From an uncultured Bdellovibrionales bacterium (GTDB lineage Bacteria > Bdellovibrionota > Bdellovibrionia > Bdellovibrionales > Bdellovibrionaceae): 64,000 bases of DNA. The stretch is from assembly GCA_903926205.1 (NCBI GenBank), contig CAIYID010000001.1, positions 19,940 to 83,939 on the forward strand, written 5' to 3'. Below the pieces are notes generated by a model that worked only from the letters and a program-made list of their open reading frames with translations, was not told where the DNA came from and searched no databases. A program made the translations under genes and the position numbers. Numbering within the stretch: the stretch's first letter is position 1; each line of letters opens with the position of its first letter. Shown here one piece after another: positions 44,707 to 53,577 of this stretch.

Positions 44707-45975
44707 ATGCAATTCAAAAAGACTGAGCTAAAAAATGGAATTCGGGTGGTGACGGAAAATCACCCGAGCTCTCGATCGGTGTCTTTAGGGATTTGGGTTC
44801 TCACTGGAACGAGAGATGAAGAAGAAGAAAATGCAGGAATTTCGCATTTCCTAGAGCACATGGTATTTAAAGGTACGAAGACTCGCTCGGCTTATCAAAT
44901 AGCAAAAAGTTTAGAACAACTCGGTGGGGAGCTCAATGCTTACACCACACGTGAATATACGGTTTACCACTGTTTACTCTTAAAAGATCATTGGAAAAAA
45001 GGGCTTGAAGTGCTCTCTGACCTTGTCAGCAATATGCAGATGAAAAAAGAGGACTATGAGCTTGAGCGTTCGGTGATTACGCAAGAAATCGCCATGTGCG
45101 AAGATGATCTTGAAGATATGATCTATGATGTCTACTTCGATAAAACTTTACCGAAGAGTCCGCTCGGGAAACCGATCTTAGGTAATATTAAATCCATTGC
45201 CCACATGAAAATGAAGCAAGTACAGAGCTATTATCAGAGAAATTATTCGGGAAATAATATCATTGTCGCCGGGGCGGGGAATTTAGACCATCATGATCTT
45301 GTTGAGGCCGTGGAAAAATTTTTAGGGCAAAAGAAAAAACGACGTTTTCAAGTGGACCGCACAAAACCTTCGCACAAAGCGGCTCGCTGTGTGTTGGAAA
45401 AATCCAGCGAACAACTGCATCTTTGCATGGGCTTTCCGGTCACGAGTTTTCGCGATCGTCATCGCTTTGATGCCTTTATTGTAAATACTCTTTTAGGTGG
45501 GGGAATGACCTCGAAGCTTTATCAAAGCGTTCGAGAGAAAAAAGGCTTGGTCTACACCATTTACTCTAGTCTGAATACCTTTGATGATTTTGGCAGTATC
45601 AATATTTACGCTGCTTGCGAAAAGAAAAATATGAAGTCCGTAGTGAAAAGCATCGGTCAGGAAATTTTACGTCTCAAACGTCATGGAATTTCTGAACATG
45701 ATGTGGATTTATATAAAACACAAGTTAAGGGTGCTGTGCTTTTGGGTTCAGAAGATATTGATAACCGAATGACCTCGATTGCGGTGAATGAAATGGTTTT
45801 TGGAAAATACAAACCGATAGAAACAGTCATTGAAGAAATCGACGAAGTTTCTGTGAAATCAGTCAATGAATTTGTCCAGCGCCACATTGATCCTGCGGCT
45901 TTAGGTATGATCATGATTGGTGGCGGCGCGAAAGATCTTGAATCATGGTTTTTAAATACCGAAATTGGAAAATAA
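44707..45975 (+). CDS. M16-family zinc metallopeptidase
   Basis: A 422-residue processing-peptidase-like protein. The inverted zinc motif HFLEH (His47, Glu50, His51) and the distal Glu127 in ITQEIAM are present, so the active site looks intact. The fold halves follow (LGGGMTSKLYQSVREKKGLVY is the conserved C-terminal part). Such proteins in this gene position are cytoplasmic or periplasmic peptidases that degrade signal peptides; no signal peptide is visible. I start at ATG 44707, because the longer frame reaches back into pnp. Downstream of pnp, followed by dut. Confidence 0.92.
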   Translation: MQFKKTELKNGIRVVTENHPSSRSVSLGIWVLTGTRDEEEENAGISHFLEHMVFKGTKTRSAYQIAKSLEQLGGELNAYTTREYTVYHCLLLKDHWKKGLEVLSDLVSNMQMKKEDYELERSVITQEIAMCEDDLEDMIYDVYFDKTLPKSPLGKPILGNIKSIAHMKMKQVQSYYQRNYSGNNIIVAGAGNLDHHDLVEAVEKFLGQKKKRRFQVDRTKPSHKAARCVLEKSSEQLHLCMGFPVTSFRDRHRFDAFIVNTLLGGGMTSKLYQSVREKKGLVYTIYSSLNTFDDFGSINIYAACEKKNMKSVVKSIGQEILRLKRHGISEHDVDLYKTQVKGAVLLGSEDIDNRMTSIAVNEMVFGKYKPIETVIEEIDEVSVKSVNEFVQRHIDPAALGMIMIGGGAKDLESWFLNTEIGK

Positions 45976-46063
45976 TAATTCTAGAAACTTCAATATATAG
46001 AGTTTATGACAAACCCTAAGAGTCGATATTAAATAAAAGTTTGATTATAAACGGGAGAACTCA

Positions 46064-46516
46064 ATGAAAAAAGTAAAAATTAAAATTAAAAAATTGGTTC
46101 ATTTTCACGGTGAACTTCCGGCTTACCAGTCAGCATTGGCCTCGGGTTTTGATGTGAGAGCACAGCTGCCAGAAAAAATGATTTTGGCCGCAGGGGAAAA
46201 AACGATGGTTCCGACGGGTTTAAGCTTTGAGATTCCGGCGGGCTATGAAATTCAGGCACGTCCGCGGAGTGGCTTAGCCGCGAAAAACGGTATCACGGTG
46301 TTAAATACACCGGGAACGATCGACGCCGATTACCGAGGCGAGGTAAAAATTATTCTGATTAATTTAAGTAAAAATGATTTTGTTATTGAGAACCAGGATC
46401 GCGTCGCGCAGCTAGTGTTAGCGCCAGTGGTGCAAGCGGAATTTGACGTTGTTGAAGCTCTGAATGAAACAGATCGCGGTGCTGGTGGTTTTGGCTCTAC
46501 CGGTGTTGGCCGCTAG
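46064..46516 (+). CDS. dut: dUTP diphosphatase (dUTPase)
   Basis: A 150-residue trimeric-type dUTPase with all five motifs: ASGFDVRA (I), PRSGLA (II), NTPGTIDADYRGE (III), QDRVAQLVL (IV) and RGAGGFGSTG (V). It converts dUTP to dUMP, preventing uracil incorporation and supplying thymidylate synthesis. GGGAG precedes the ATG. It overlaps the convergent Yip1-like gene by 4 bases at the stop codons. Confidence 0.95.
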   Translation: MKKVKIKIKKLVHFHGELPAYQSALASGFDVRAQLPEKMILAAGEKTMVPTGLSFEIPAGYEIQARPRSGLAAKNGITVLNTPGTIDADYRGEVKIILINLSKNDFVIENQDRVAQLVLAPVVQAEFDVVEALNETDRGAGGFGSTGVGR

Positions 46517-47115
46517 TGCGCCTTGGGTTCATTTCCTAATTGAACGGCGGGAGCGTCTTCGAGGGTTTGGTGCCAATGGTCCGTGGAGTGACTGGTTGTG
46601 TACCAAGCCAGGAGATAAGTTAAAACAAAGATAACATATATTCCACCGATCAAGCGAGAAACTAGTTTTCTAGGCAATTGAAAATTATCGACAAAAGCCA
46701 CGATGAGTAAAATAGCAGTGAAGGCCAGTCCTACCAATAAAATGGGTGGGAAATAACCCATGACAATTTGAAAAATAAAGAACGGCACGTTGGCGAAGAA
46801 AACAGCTGTAAAAAGACTGCGAAATTCGACAGTTTTCTCTGAAAAAATCTGGAAAGTGTAAAAGAAAAAAAGACTGGATATGAAGGCGGTGATCAAACTT
46901 AAAATTGGCGTCAAAATCATATTGAAGAAGATGGCGAAAAGCGAGTGATGAATCACTCCAGAAAGCAGACCACTGAACATCGTGACAACGACTTGCGCTA
47001 AGATAAGTCTTCGCCATTCCCAGGTAGGAAGTTTTCGAATTTCTTGAACAGGGTGTTTAAGATAATTCCTGAGGGCTAAGAAAATCTCCCGAAGGTCGAT
47101 TTTTAAATTCAGCAT
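46513..47115 (-). CDS. Yip1-like polytopic membrane protein
   Basis: A 200-residue membrane protein with five hydrophobic segments; the first is preceded by the amphipathic IRKLPTWEW. The pattern (a helix-rich membrane domain with Pro in PTWEW and FFTF, PVLL positions) fits the bacterial YIP1 family of unknown function. It overlaps the upstream hypothetical gene by 59 bases and, convergent, dut by 4 bases. It belongs with two other envelope genes in a minus-strand operon. Confidence 0.7.
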   Translation of the reverse strand: MLNLKIDLREIFLALRNYLKHPVQEIRKLPTWEWRRLILAQVVVTMFSGLLSGVIHHSLFAIFFNMILTPILSLITAFISSLFFFYTFQIFSEKTVEFRSLFTAVFFANVPFFIFQIVMGYFPPILLVGLAFTAILLIVAFVDNFQLPRKLVSRLIGGIYVIFVLTYLLAWYTTSHSTDHWHQTLEDAPAVQLGNEPKAH

Positions 47116-47803
47116 GAAGTGGTTCTCCTGTTGTTATGTCTTGGCTGAAAAAGTCTTTTTCTGAAATAAGGATAGCTTGGTCTAAAATTAAATCGAAATA
47201 TGGTCGATGGTTATTTTTTAGATGTAAATAATGTCTTAAATCCAAAGTTTTATTTTGGCCAGTTTTCCATTCGTGCAGTCGCCACAACCAAGATCGCTTT
47301 TTTAGGGGTAAGCTGAGGTATTCTAAGGGCTGATTGAGGGGCTTTAGTGATGAAGACGTAATTCTTGTCGAGGTTTTAGAGGTCACGGATTTTTCTCCGG
47401 TGATCGCTAAGCAGGATTTAACACACTGATAATTTTGGCGAGAAAATAAGTTTTCTACGAGACAAAGGCTGGTTTCATCAATGACCAAATGAAATTTGAG
47501 GTTTTCCTTATTTTTTTCTAACAGAAATTGGTGCAATGATTCAAGTCGCTGCTCTTTTGCTTTCCAAGGAAGATCTAAGTGGAAAACTTCATAGCCGTGT
47601 TCTACTAAAAAGCAGGGGAGATCTCCCCAGTACCCCTTGAAGTAAAATAAAGATTTTTTTCCACCAAGAAATAATAGCGGATAGCGACTGATAAGACAAT
47701 TGGGACGTAATGCGATTGGCGGTTTTCTTCGGACGCGATTTTGATTATCTAGGATTAGAAAAGCAATGATCGTTAAACTGATAAGAAAAAAGATTATTCC
47801 CAT
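47057..47803 (-). CDS. Membrane-anchored, degenerate alpha/beta-hydrolase-like protein
   Basis: A 248-residue protein with an N-terminal membrane anchor (residues 1-20). The next segment, YFKGYWGDLPCFLVEHGYEVFHLDLPW, resembles the first strands of lipase-type hydrolases (PxxLVHG then the GYEVxxxDLP strand). However, no GxSxG nucleophile elbow follows; LVIDETSLCLVE stands roughly in that place. It may have lost catalysis. It overlaps the Yip1-like gene by 59 bases and the barrel-protein stop by one base. Confidence 0.62.
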   Translation of the reverse strand: MGIIFFLISLTIIAFLILDNQNRVRRKPPIALRPNCLISRYPLLFLGGKKSLFYFKGYWGDLPCFLVEHGYEVFHLDLPWKAKEQRLESLHQFLLEKNKENLKFHLVIDETSLCLVENLFSRQNYQCVKSCLAITGEKSVTSKTSTRITSSSLKPLNQPLEYLSLPLKKRSWLWRLHEWKTGQNKTLDLRHYLHLKNNHRPYFDLILDQAILISEKDFFSQDITTGEPLHAEFKNRPSGDFLSPQELS

Positions 47804-48456
47804 TAAAAGAAAGAATCCAATCTGAGGGTCAAATCCAAAGAGTCTCTATTTGCCGCAGAATTTAATAATGATGACCGATACCCGATCTCCGCGCCTATAG
47901 CGAAATTTCGATTCACTTTTCCTTCGATACCACCGAATAAAATTGAAGCAGGGGCAGATTCATCAATGTAAGTTCCGACATCCGTCATCGAGAGATATTG
48001 AGTGGCAAGCCCGGCTCCTAGCCGGAGTCCCAAGTCACTCGATTGAAGGGGGGCTCGATAGAGAACTTTCATATCGAGCTCGCGAAAACTATAATTTTGA
48101 GTTCCGGCGCTACCAGTTCCAAAATTTCTTATTGCTCCTTCGGCCACCCAATTGGGTGAAAATAAATCAATCCCAAAAGATAATTGAAACCCATTCAGTT
48201 GAAGTTGTGTGTGTCGGTTGATTTCATTCACTTCCATCGCAGACGTGAGTAATCCAAAGCCAGCGTGCAAAGTGATATCATCCAAAATACTAGGATTAGT
48301 GCTTTCTGAAACTCGAGATCTTTTTTTACTGATCTGATTGATGAGGTCATCATAGGAAACTTCATCATATTCTTGAGCCTGGACTTTGGTCTCAAGAAAA
48401 AGGCTAAGACTGAGAAGGAATAGAGTGGAAGCTAATAAAAGGAATTGTTTCTTCAT
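47803..48456 (-). CDS. Outer-membrane beta-barrel protein
   Basis: A 217-residue protein with a signal peptide (residues 1-27, ending VQAQ). A short acidic/basic segment precedes an alternating barrel-like region with GFGLLTSAMEV, AGLATQYLS and a C-terminal Phe (RLDSFF). It fits a small eight-stranded barrel. It is first of a three-gene minus-strand operon with 1-base and 59-base overlaps. Function unknown. Confidence 0.75.
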   Translation of the reverse strand: MKKQFLLLASTLFLLSLSLFLETKVQAQEYDEVSYDDLINQISKKRSRVSESTNPSILDDITLHAGFGLLTSAMEVNEINRHTQLQLNGFQLSFGIDLFSPNWVAEGAIRNFGTGSAGTQNYSFRELDMKVLYRAPLQSSDLGLRLGAGLATQYLSMTDVGTYIDESAPASILFGGIEGKVNRNFAIGAEIGYRSSLLNSAANRDSLDLTLRLDSFF

Positions 48457-48535
48457 TTCATAATTGTAACAAAATTATTGCAAAAACTAAATTCAGCTCT
48501 TTCCGACTAGACCACTTTTTTGGCAGAATAATCAT

Positions 48536-49006
48536 ATGGCATTATTTGGCACCAGAAAAAAATGTTTTTGTGCGTTTTGTAAATCCGAACGAATGGTTTA
48601 TACGAAACGTCGGATTAACTTTATAAATATTCTAGCCGCTGCTGTGGTTTCTGTTTTAACAATGGCAGTCATCTGGCAAAGTTTTGATCCAAAAGTGATG
48701 CTCTTTTTTGTATTTTATTTGGCCTTAGCAGAAGCCTTTGTGCAAATTCGCTGGCGTTTGAATATCGTCTGTAAGTATTGCGGATTTGATCCTGTCCTCT
48801 ATCTGAAAGACAGTGATCGTGCGGCACTCAATGTCAAAATTCGGTTGGATGAACGAAAAAATGATCCGGCCACGATTTTAAAAGTGCCTCTAGATATTCC
48901 CTTTTTAAAAAAGAAGAAGGATTCCTCTGACCCTAAAATTGCAAGCGCTTCTGATAAAAAAGGGGTGGAGTCCTCTAAAGGACGATTTGTTTCTAAACAA
49001 ATCTAG
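48536..49006 (+). CDS. Two-helix membrane protein with zinc-ribbon cysteines
   Basis: A 156-residue protein. Two CxxC pairs (CFCAFC near residue 10 and CKYC near residue 79) flank two transmembrane helices, an arrangement that may bind zinc on the cytoplasmic side. The C-terminal half is charged and ends with a Lys/Ser-rich tail. I do not recognise a family. GATTTGTTT-CT-AAACAAATC, a near-perfect palindrome at 48984-49003, overlaps the last codons and stop. Confidence 0.65.
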   Translation: MALFGTRKKCFCAFCKSERMVYTKRRINFINILAAAVVSVLTMAVIWQSFDPKVMLFFVFYLALAEAFVQIRWRLNIVCKYCGFDPVLYLKDSDRAALNVKIRLDERKNDPATILKVPLDIPFLKKKKDSSDPKIASASDKKGVESSKGRFVSKQI

Positions 49007-49114
49007 TGCGCAAATCCAGTGCAATACTTACGATAAAACTCATTGTAAATCTGAGCTTGCCTCTCTAAGAGCCTTTAGCCTAGACTAAGGTCTCATTAAA
49101 AAGAGGAGCGGCAA

Positions 49115-49153
49115 ATGATATCGGATTCAATCAAGGCGAGTGGTCTGTCGTGA
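49115..49153 (+). CDS. Twelve-codon leader ORF before the glycosyltransferase gene
   Basis: AGAGGAG followed by ATG 49115 is the best ribosome site in this region. The frame encodes MISDSIKASGLS and stops at TGA 49151, which overlaps the GTG start of the next gene (49150). This layout fits translational coupling or leader-peptide control. It could also mark a frameshifted N-terminus of the downstream protein. Confidence 0.5.
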   Translation: MISDSIKASGLS

Positions 49154-49848
49154 AAACTCTTGTTGTTATTCCCACCTACAATGAAATTGAAAATATCACA
49201 TCGATGAGTTTGGCGCTTTTTGCCTTGGGTAAAGATTTCGAAGTTTTGGTCGTCGATGATTCTTCGCCAGATGGAACCGGAGCTGAGGTTTTAAGGCTTT
49301 CACAAAAAGAGCCACGCTTGCATTTACTCACTCGAACAAAAAAGGAAGGTTTGGGCCGGGCCTATATTGCCGGATTTGAGTGGGGCTTGCAGAATGGTTT
49401 TGATGTTTTAGTGGAGATGGATGCAGATTTCTCCCATCGACCGGAAGATTTGATAAAAATTCTAGAAAATATTTCAACGGCGGATTTTGTTGTGGGCTCT
49501 CGCTATGTGGAGGGCGGACGCACGGTGAATTGGGGCCGTTTCAGAAAAATCATTTCACGAGGTGGAGGGATATATTCACGATTGATTTTAGGTTTTCCAC
49601 TCAACGATTGGACCGGCGGTTTTAACGTGTGGAAAAAAGAAACTTTGAGAAAAATCAATCTTCCACTCGTTCGGTCCAACGGTTACAGTTTTCAAATTGA
49701 ACTCAAATATCGAGCCTTCCGAGCCGGTTGCAAAGGAGTTGAATCTCCGATTGTTTTTGAGGATCGTCGAGTGGGACAAAGTAAAATGTCTTTGAAAATA
49801 ATTTTGGAAGCATTTTGGCGCGTTTGGAAAATGCGGTTTCAGGCTTAA
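49150..49848 (+). CDS. Polyprenol-phosphate mannosyltransferase-like glycosyltransferase (GT2)
   Basis: A 232-residue GT2 enzyme of the dolichol-phosphate mannose synthase type: TLVVIPTYNE, VVDDSSPDGTG, VEMDADFSHRPEDL (DxD motif), GSRYVEGG, LNDWTGGFNVWKKE and the C-terminal FEDRRVGQSKMS. It lacks the C-terminal transmembrane helices of some homologues, so it resembles the soluble bacterial Ppm1-like form. It transfers a sugar from a nucleotide donor to a polyprenol phosphate. The GTG start at 49150 overlaps the leader ORF, and the stop overlaps the next ATG (TAATG). Confidence 0.85.
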   Translation: MKTLVVIPTYNEIENITSMSLALFALGKDFEVLVVDDSSPDGTGAEVLRLSQKEPRLHLLTRTKKEGLGRAYIAGFEWGLQNGFDVLVEMDADFSHRPEDLIKILENISTADFVVGSRYVEGGRTVNWGRFRKIISRGGGIYSRLILGFPLNDWTGGFNVWKKETLRKINLPLVRSNGYSFQIELKYRAFRAGCKGVESPIVFEDRRVGQSKMSLKIILEAFWRVWKMRFQA

Positions 49849-50744
49849 TGAAAAAAAAGATGAATCATATTTTCCTTCGTTCTTTGTTTTTTATTGCGAC
49901 AGCCATTCTTGTTGCGACCGTGATCGTGATTTCAGCACAGGCCGAGCCTGCCATGATTGTGAATGACGGGGCCGTTGTTTTTGAACAACCAGATTTTGAT
50001 TCTCAAGGAAAATTTCAATTGCACGAGGGCGACAAAGTCGAAGTGTCGAAGCGGAGTTTTCTCGGAAAAAATGGCATGGGCGCTTTTGTTCGCGTGAAAT
50101 TGCCGAATGGACAATTGGGATTTATTTCCGATGCCGAATTCGTTCGAGCCGGAGCCTTGGCTCAAGAAAAAAAAGAAAAAGAGAAAAAGGAAAAAAAATC
50201 TGAAATTCCGAAGAAAGATAACTCAAGAAAAAAACCTTTTGAGCTCACTCGTTATCGTGGTTTCAATATTGAATATGTGGGTTATAAAGAGCAAACCATG
50301 GGTTTTCAACCCATGTCGAATTTGGTTTTTTACGGTTTTAAAATGGTAGGACCAAACCTCTTGGTGGAAGGGGATCTGGTCACGGAACTTAACGTGAGCC
50401 TCCTTCCAGGAGCACCTCCATTTTACCAGGAGGCCACTGGAAATGCGGCCAATGGTTGGGTGCTTCATACGGATATGATGTTTCAGAGCGTTTTTCCTCA
50501 AACCAGGGAAATTGTTACCTATACGGGTTTTGGTCCCATGTTTAAATACAATCATTATAACGTGGCTTTAACGAGTGCCGGAAAAACAAAATCCTATGAT
50601 GTGGAAGATATGATTTTAGGAGCTGTCTTTAACTTTGGATTTGGTGTGCGAATGGGGAGTTCCTGTTTACGCGCTGAGTTTAAGTATGATTGGGAAAAGA
50701 CTCAATATTGGGGACTTGGAACTTCCCTGCTTTTCCAGTTTTGA
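49848..50744 (+). CDS. SH3-like plus beta-barrel envelope protein
   Basis: A 298-residue protein from ATG 49848, whose start shares the TAATG with the previous stop. A signal peptide (ending SAQA-E) is followed by an SH3_3-like domain (about 35-95, VNDGAVVFEQPDFDSQGKF and GQLGFISDAEFV), then a Lys/Glu-rich linker (EKKEKEKKEKK). The last 165 residues form a beta-rich barrel-like region ending in Phe (SLLFQF). The SH3 module may contact peptidoglycan, and the linker would cross it. Likely an outer-membrane protein. Confidence 0.78.
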   Translation: MKKKMNHIFLRSLFFIATAILVATVIVISAQAEPAMIVNDGAVVFEQPDFDSQGKFQLHEGDKVEVSKRSFLGKNGMGAFVRVKLPNGQLGFISDAEFVRAGALAQEKKEKEKKEKKSEIPKKDNSRKKPFELTRYRGFNIEYVGYKEQTMGFQPMSNLVFYGFKMVGPNLLVEGDLVTELNVSLLPGAPPFYQEATGNAANGWVLHTDMMFQSVFPQTREIVTYTGFGPMFKYNHYNVALTSAGKTKSYDVEDMILGAVFNFGFGVRMGSSCLRAEFKYDWEKTQYWGLGTSLLFQF

Positions 50745-50775
50745 CAGACTTTCGAACCTAGGCGATACCCTTGCT

Positions 50776-52668
50776 ATGATTCAATCACGCATCGAAATTT
50801 TGGATTCTGAAGTTGTTGACCAAATCGCCGCAGGTGAAGTGGTGGAGCGCCCGGCTCATTTAGTGAAAGAACTGATCGAGAACAGTTTGGACGCGGGTAG
50901 CACCGATATTAGCATTGAATTTTCTCAAGGCGGACGAGAAGTCATTATCATCGATAATGGTCACGGAATGTCTTCGCAGGATCTTCCAAAAGCCTTGGCC
51001 AGGCATGCAACGAGCAAGATTCGTCAAAGCGAGGATTTGTGGAAATTAAACACCTTTGGTTTCCGCGGAGAGGCGCTTGCGAGCATTGCCGCCGTGTCGA
51101 AATTGACATTAAGTTCAAAGCCTAAATCAGCAGACTCTGGCACTCAGCTTTTAAGCGAATTTGGAAAAGTAAGTGCTAGCGAGGGTATCGGTCACGCTCA
51201 GGGTACTCGGATTCAAATCTCGGATTTATTTGGAAATGTACCAGCACGTTTAAAATTTTTGAAATCACCCGCAGCCGAAGGTACGCAAATTAAAGCGGTC
51301 ATCAAAGCCATGGCTTTGGCTCAGCCGCAGGTGAGTTTTAAAGTCACGAAAGAGAGAGAACTCGTTCATCTTTGGCCGAAGGTGGAGTCTCGCCTGGCCA
51401 GGGCCAAACAAATTTTTGAAATAGAAGAGCTTTTTGAGGGAATGGCGGAGCGAGATGGCGTGAAAGCATTTTCGATTTTTGCAGGGCCAGCCGACACAGT
51501 GAAGAGCTCTCGACAAATTTGGTTATTTGCTCAAAATCGCTGGATTCAAGATCGAGGATTGCAAGCCGCCGTGATGGAAGCTTATCGGAATTTACTGATG
51601 CACGGGGAGTATCCCATCGCAGCGGCATGGGTAGAGCTTGATCCTGCACAGATTGATGTGAACATTCATCCAACCAAATCCCAGGTGAAATTTGCTGATG
51701 CCAGTTTAGCTTTTCGAGCGGTGCAAGCCAGTCTTCGAGATTCGTTAGAAAAAGCGCCCTGGCTTTCTTCGGCGGCACGAGGGGCTGTTCAAAGTCAGAA
51801 TCAAAGTTCAAATACAAACTCTTATTCCTTTCGGACCACTGAGGTCGCTCAACCATTGAAGTTTTCCGAGAGATTTTCTGATCATGAAATTTCCCGTGTG
51901 CAATTCAAACAAAAATCGAATAACTCACCAGCGCGGACGGAGTCGTCCTACTTAGCAAATCCAATCATGCCAACCATTCAACAGCTTCAGAGCTTGACAC
52001 CGATGGTGGCACCAAACGCCGAGTCAATGGCCGCAACGAGAATAATGACCGAAGCTTCTGCAACACTAACCTCGACGGGGGGATACTGGTCTTCGCTGCA
52101 AGTGTTGGGGCAAGCGGATTTGACCTATCTGATTTGTCAAACTGACAAGGCCGTGATTTTTGTTGATCAGCATGCCGCTCATGAGCGGGTGATGTTCGAA
52201 AAATTGATGACCGCTTGGCGGGGTAATCAAATTGAAGTGCAGGACTATTTATTTCCTCTCGCGATTGATTTGTCTTTGGATAAAATTGAGTCACTTCTTC
52301 GTTTTGGTGAAGAATTGAAAAAAATGGGAATTGAAATTGAGGCCTTGGGCCCAGCGACCATTGGTGTGCGAGCTTCCCCTGTGGGAATTAAAGAGTCAGC
52401 TTTAGTCACGGCTTTGGAAAAAATGGCACAAGAGATTTTGGATCATGGCGGGTCTTATCAGGTGGAAAAAGCCATCGGAGAGATATGCGCTTTGATGGCC
52501 TGTCATTCGGCGATTCGGGCAGGACAGTCTCAAAGTTTTGAAGAAATGCAGGCCTTGCTTCGCCAGATGGATGAATTTCCTTTGTCGGCTTTTTGTCCTC
52601 ACGGGCGACCCGTTTCTGTGGAATATCCTTTTGCAAAACTTGAAAAAGATTTTGGAAGAATTCTGTGA
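50776..52668 (+). CDS. mutL: DNA mismatch repair protein MutL
   Basis: A 630-residue MutL. The GHKL ATPase motifs are in order: ELIENSLDAGS (N-box), DNGHGM, TSKIRQ..FGFRGEALASIA and GTRI. An S5-like domain then follows (NRWIQDRGLQAAV, DVNIHPTKSQVKF), then a variable linker and the C-terminal dimerisation domain (QHAAHERVMFEKL). The DQHAxxER motif is the endonuclease-type metal site DQHAAHERVM. It coordinates repair after MutS recognition. I start at ATG 50776 because the longer frame overlaps the upstream gene. miaA starts four bases before the stop. Confidence 0.95.
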   Translation: MIQSRIEILDSEVVDQIAAGEVVERPAHLVKELIENSLDAGSTDISIEFSQGGREVIIIDNGHGMSSQDLPKALARHATSKIRQSEDLWKLNTFGFRGEALASIAAVSKLTLSSKPKSADSGTQLLSEFGKVSASEGIGHAQGTRIQISDLFGNVPARLKFLKSPAAEGTQIKAVIKAMALAQPQVSFKVTKERELVHLWPKVESRLARAKQIFEIEELFEGMAERDGVKAFSIFAGPADTVKSSRQIWLFAQNRWIQDRGLQAAVMEAYRNLLMHGEYPIAAAWVELDPAQIDVNIHPTKSQVKFADASLAFRAVQASLRDSLEKAPWLSSAARGAVQSQNQSSNTNSYSFRTTEVAQPLKFSERFSDHEISRVQFKQKSNNSPARTESSYLANPIMPTIQQLQSLTPMVAPNAESMAATRIMTEASATLTSTGGYWSSLQVLGQADLTYLICQTDKAVIFVDQHAAHERVMFEKLMTAWRGNQIEVQDYLFPLAIDLSLDKIESLLRFGEELKKMGIEIEALGPATIGVRASPVGIKESALVTALEKMAQEILDHGGSYQVEKAIGEICALMACHSAIRAGQSQSFEEMQALLRQMDEFPLSAFCPHGRPVSVEYPFAKLEKDFGRIL

Positions 52669-53570
52669 AAGTGGTTTTTGTGGTCGGAGCAACGGCTTCA
52701 GGCAAGTCAAATTATGCCCTGGAACGAGCTCTAAATAACCAATCAGACACATTTGCAATCAAATCGGCAATAGTGAACTGCGATAGCGTGCAAGTCTATC
52801 AAGGTTTAAAAATAGGCTCGGCTTTACCTAGCGCCGAGGAGATGTCGCAAGTTCCTCACTTTTTGTATGCCTATGTTCCGAAGGGTGAAAAGATCACAGC
52901 TGGGCAATATTCCCGAGCTTTTTTTGCGCTCATGGAAAATCTTAAAAATGATTTTCAAGAGGTTTTAGTCGTGGGTGGAACCGGTTTTTATTTTCAGGCC
53001 ATTGAAAAAGGCATGTTTGATGTTGGCGGAGAGCATCCGGAAATTCGTGAGCAGCTGCAAAAACGAATCGAAACGGAAGAAGGAGCCGAGGCTCTTTATG
53101 AGGAATTTCGTCAGAGAGATCCTGAGTCGGCCAAGAGAATTTTTCCGAAAGATCATTATCGACTGGTGAGAGCCATGGAGTTGATGCTCACGCAAAATAA
53201 AACCTTGAGTGAAATTCAAAAAGAGTTTGAAAAAAATCAAAAAAAATTTCCTTGGCCATTAGAAAAAGTCGGAATCCAAATGAGTAAAGAAGAGCTTCTG
53301 CCAAAGGTTCAGCAGCGCACAAAGAAAATGCTACAAAATGGCTTGATTGAAGAAGTTAAAGAATTGCGAGAACAAGGTTTACGAACCTGGGCGCCGATGG
53401 AAAGTGTGGGTTACAAAGAAGTGAATTTGTTTTTGGATGGTTCACCAGAAATTAAAAATTTGGCGAGCCTCGAAGAACAGATTGTTATGAACACGATGAG
53501 GCTCGCGAAGAAACAAAAAACCTGGTTCCAACGGGACGCAGAGATTGGATGGCTCTGCGCCCCTTGCTGA
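52665..53570 (+). CDS. miaA: tRNA dimethylallyltransferase
   Basis: A 301-residue MiaA with P-loop GATASGKS (residues 8-15), NCDSVQVYQGLKIGS, VVGGTGFYFQAI and DHYRLVRAMEL. It transfers a dimethylallyl group to A37 of tRNAs reading UNN codons. The GTG start overlaps the mutL stop by 4 bases (GTGA), so the pair is translationally coupled, a classical mutL-miaA arrangement. It ends eight bases before the convergent transporter gene. Confidence 0.94.
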   Translation: MKVVFVVGATASGKSNYALERALNNQSDTFAIKSAIVNCDSVQVYQGLKIGSALPSAEEMSQVPHFLYAYVPKGEKITAGQYSRAFFALMENLKNDFQEVLVVGGTGFYFQAIEKGMFDVGGEHPEIREQLQKRIETEEGAEALYEEFRQRDPESAKRIFPKDHYRLVRAMELMLTQNKTLSEIQKEFEKNQKKFPWPLEKVGIQMSKEELLPKVQQRTKKMLQNGLIEEVKELREQGLRTWAPMESVGYKEVNLFLDGSPEIKNLASLEEQIVMNTMRLAKKQKTWFQRDAEIGWLCAPC

Positions 53571-53577
53571 AACGAAA

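Noticed and set aside
48984..49003. GATTTGTTT-CT-AAACAAATC, a 9-bp inverted repeat at the end of a membrane-protein gene.
   Set aside because: A two-base loop is too small and no T-tract follows; it lies in coding sequence.
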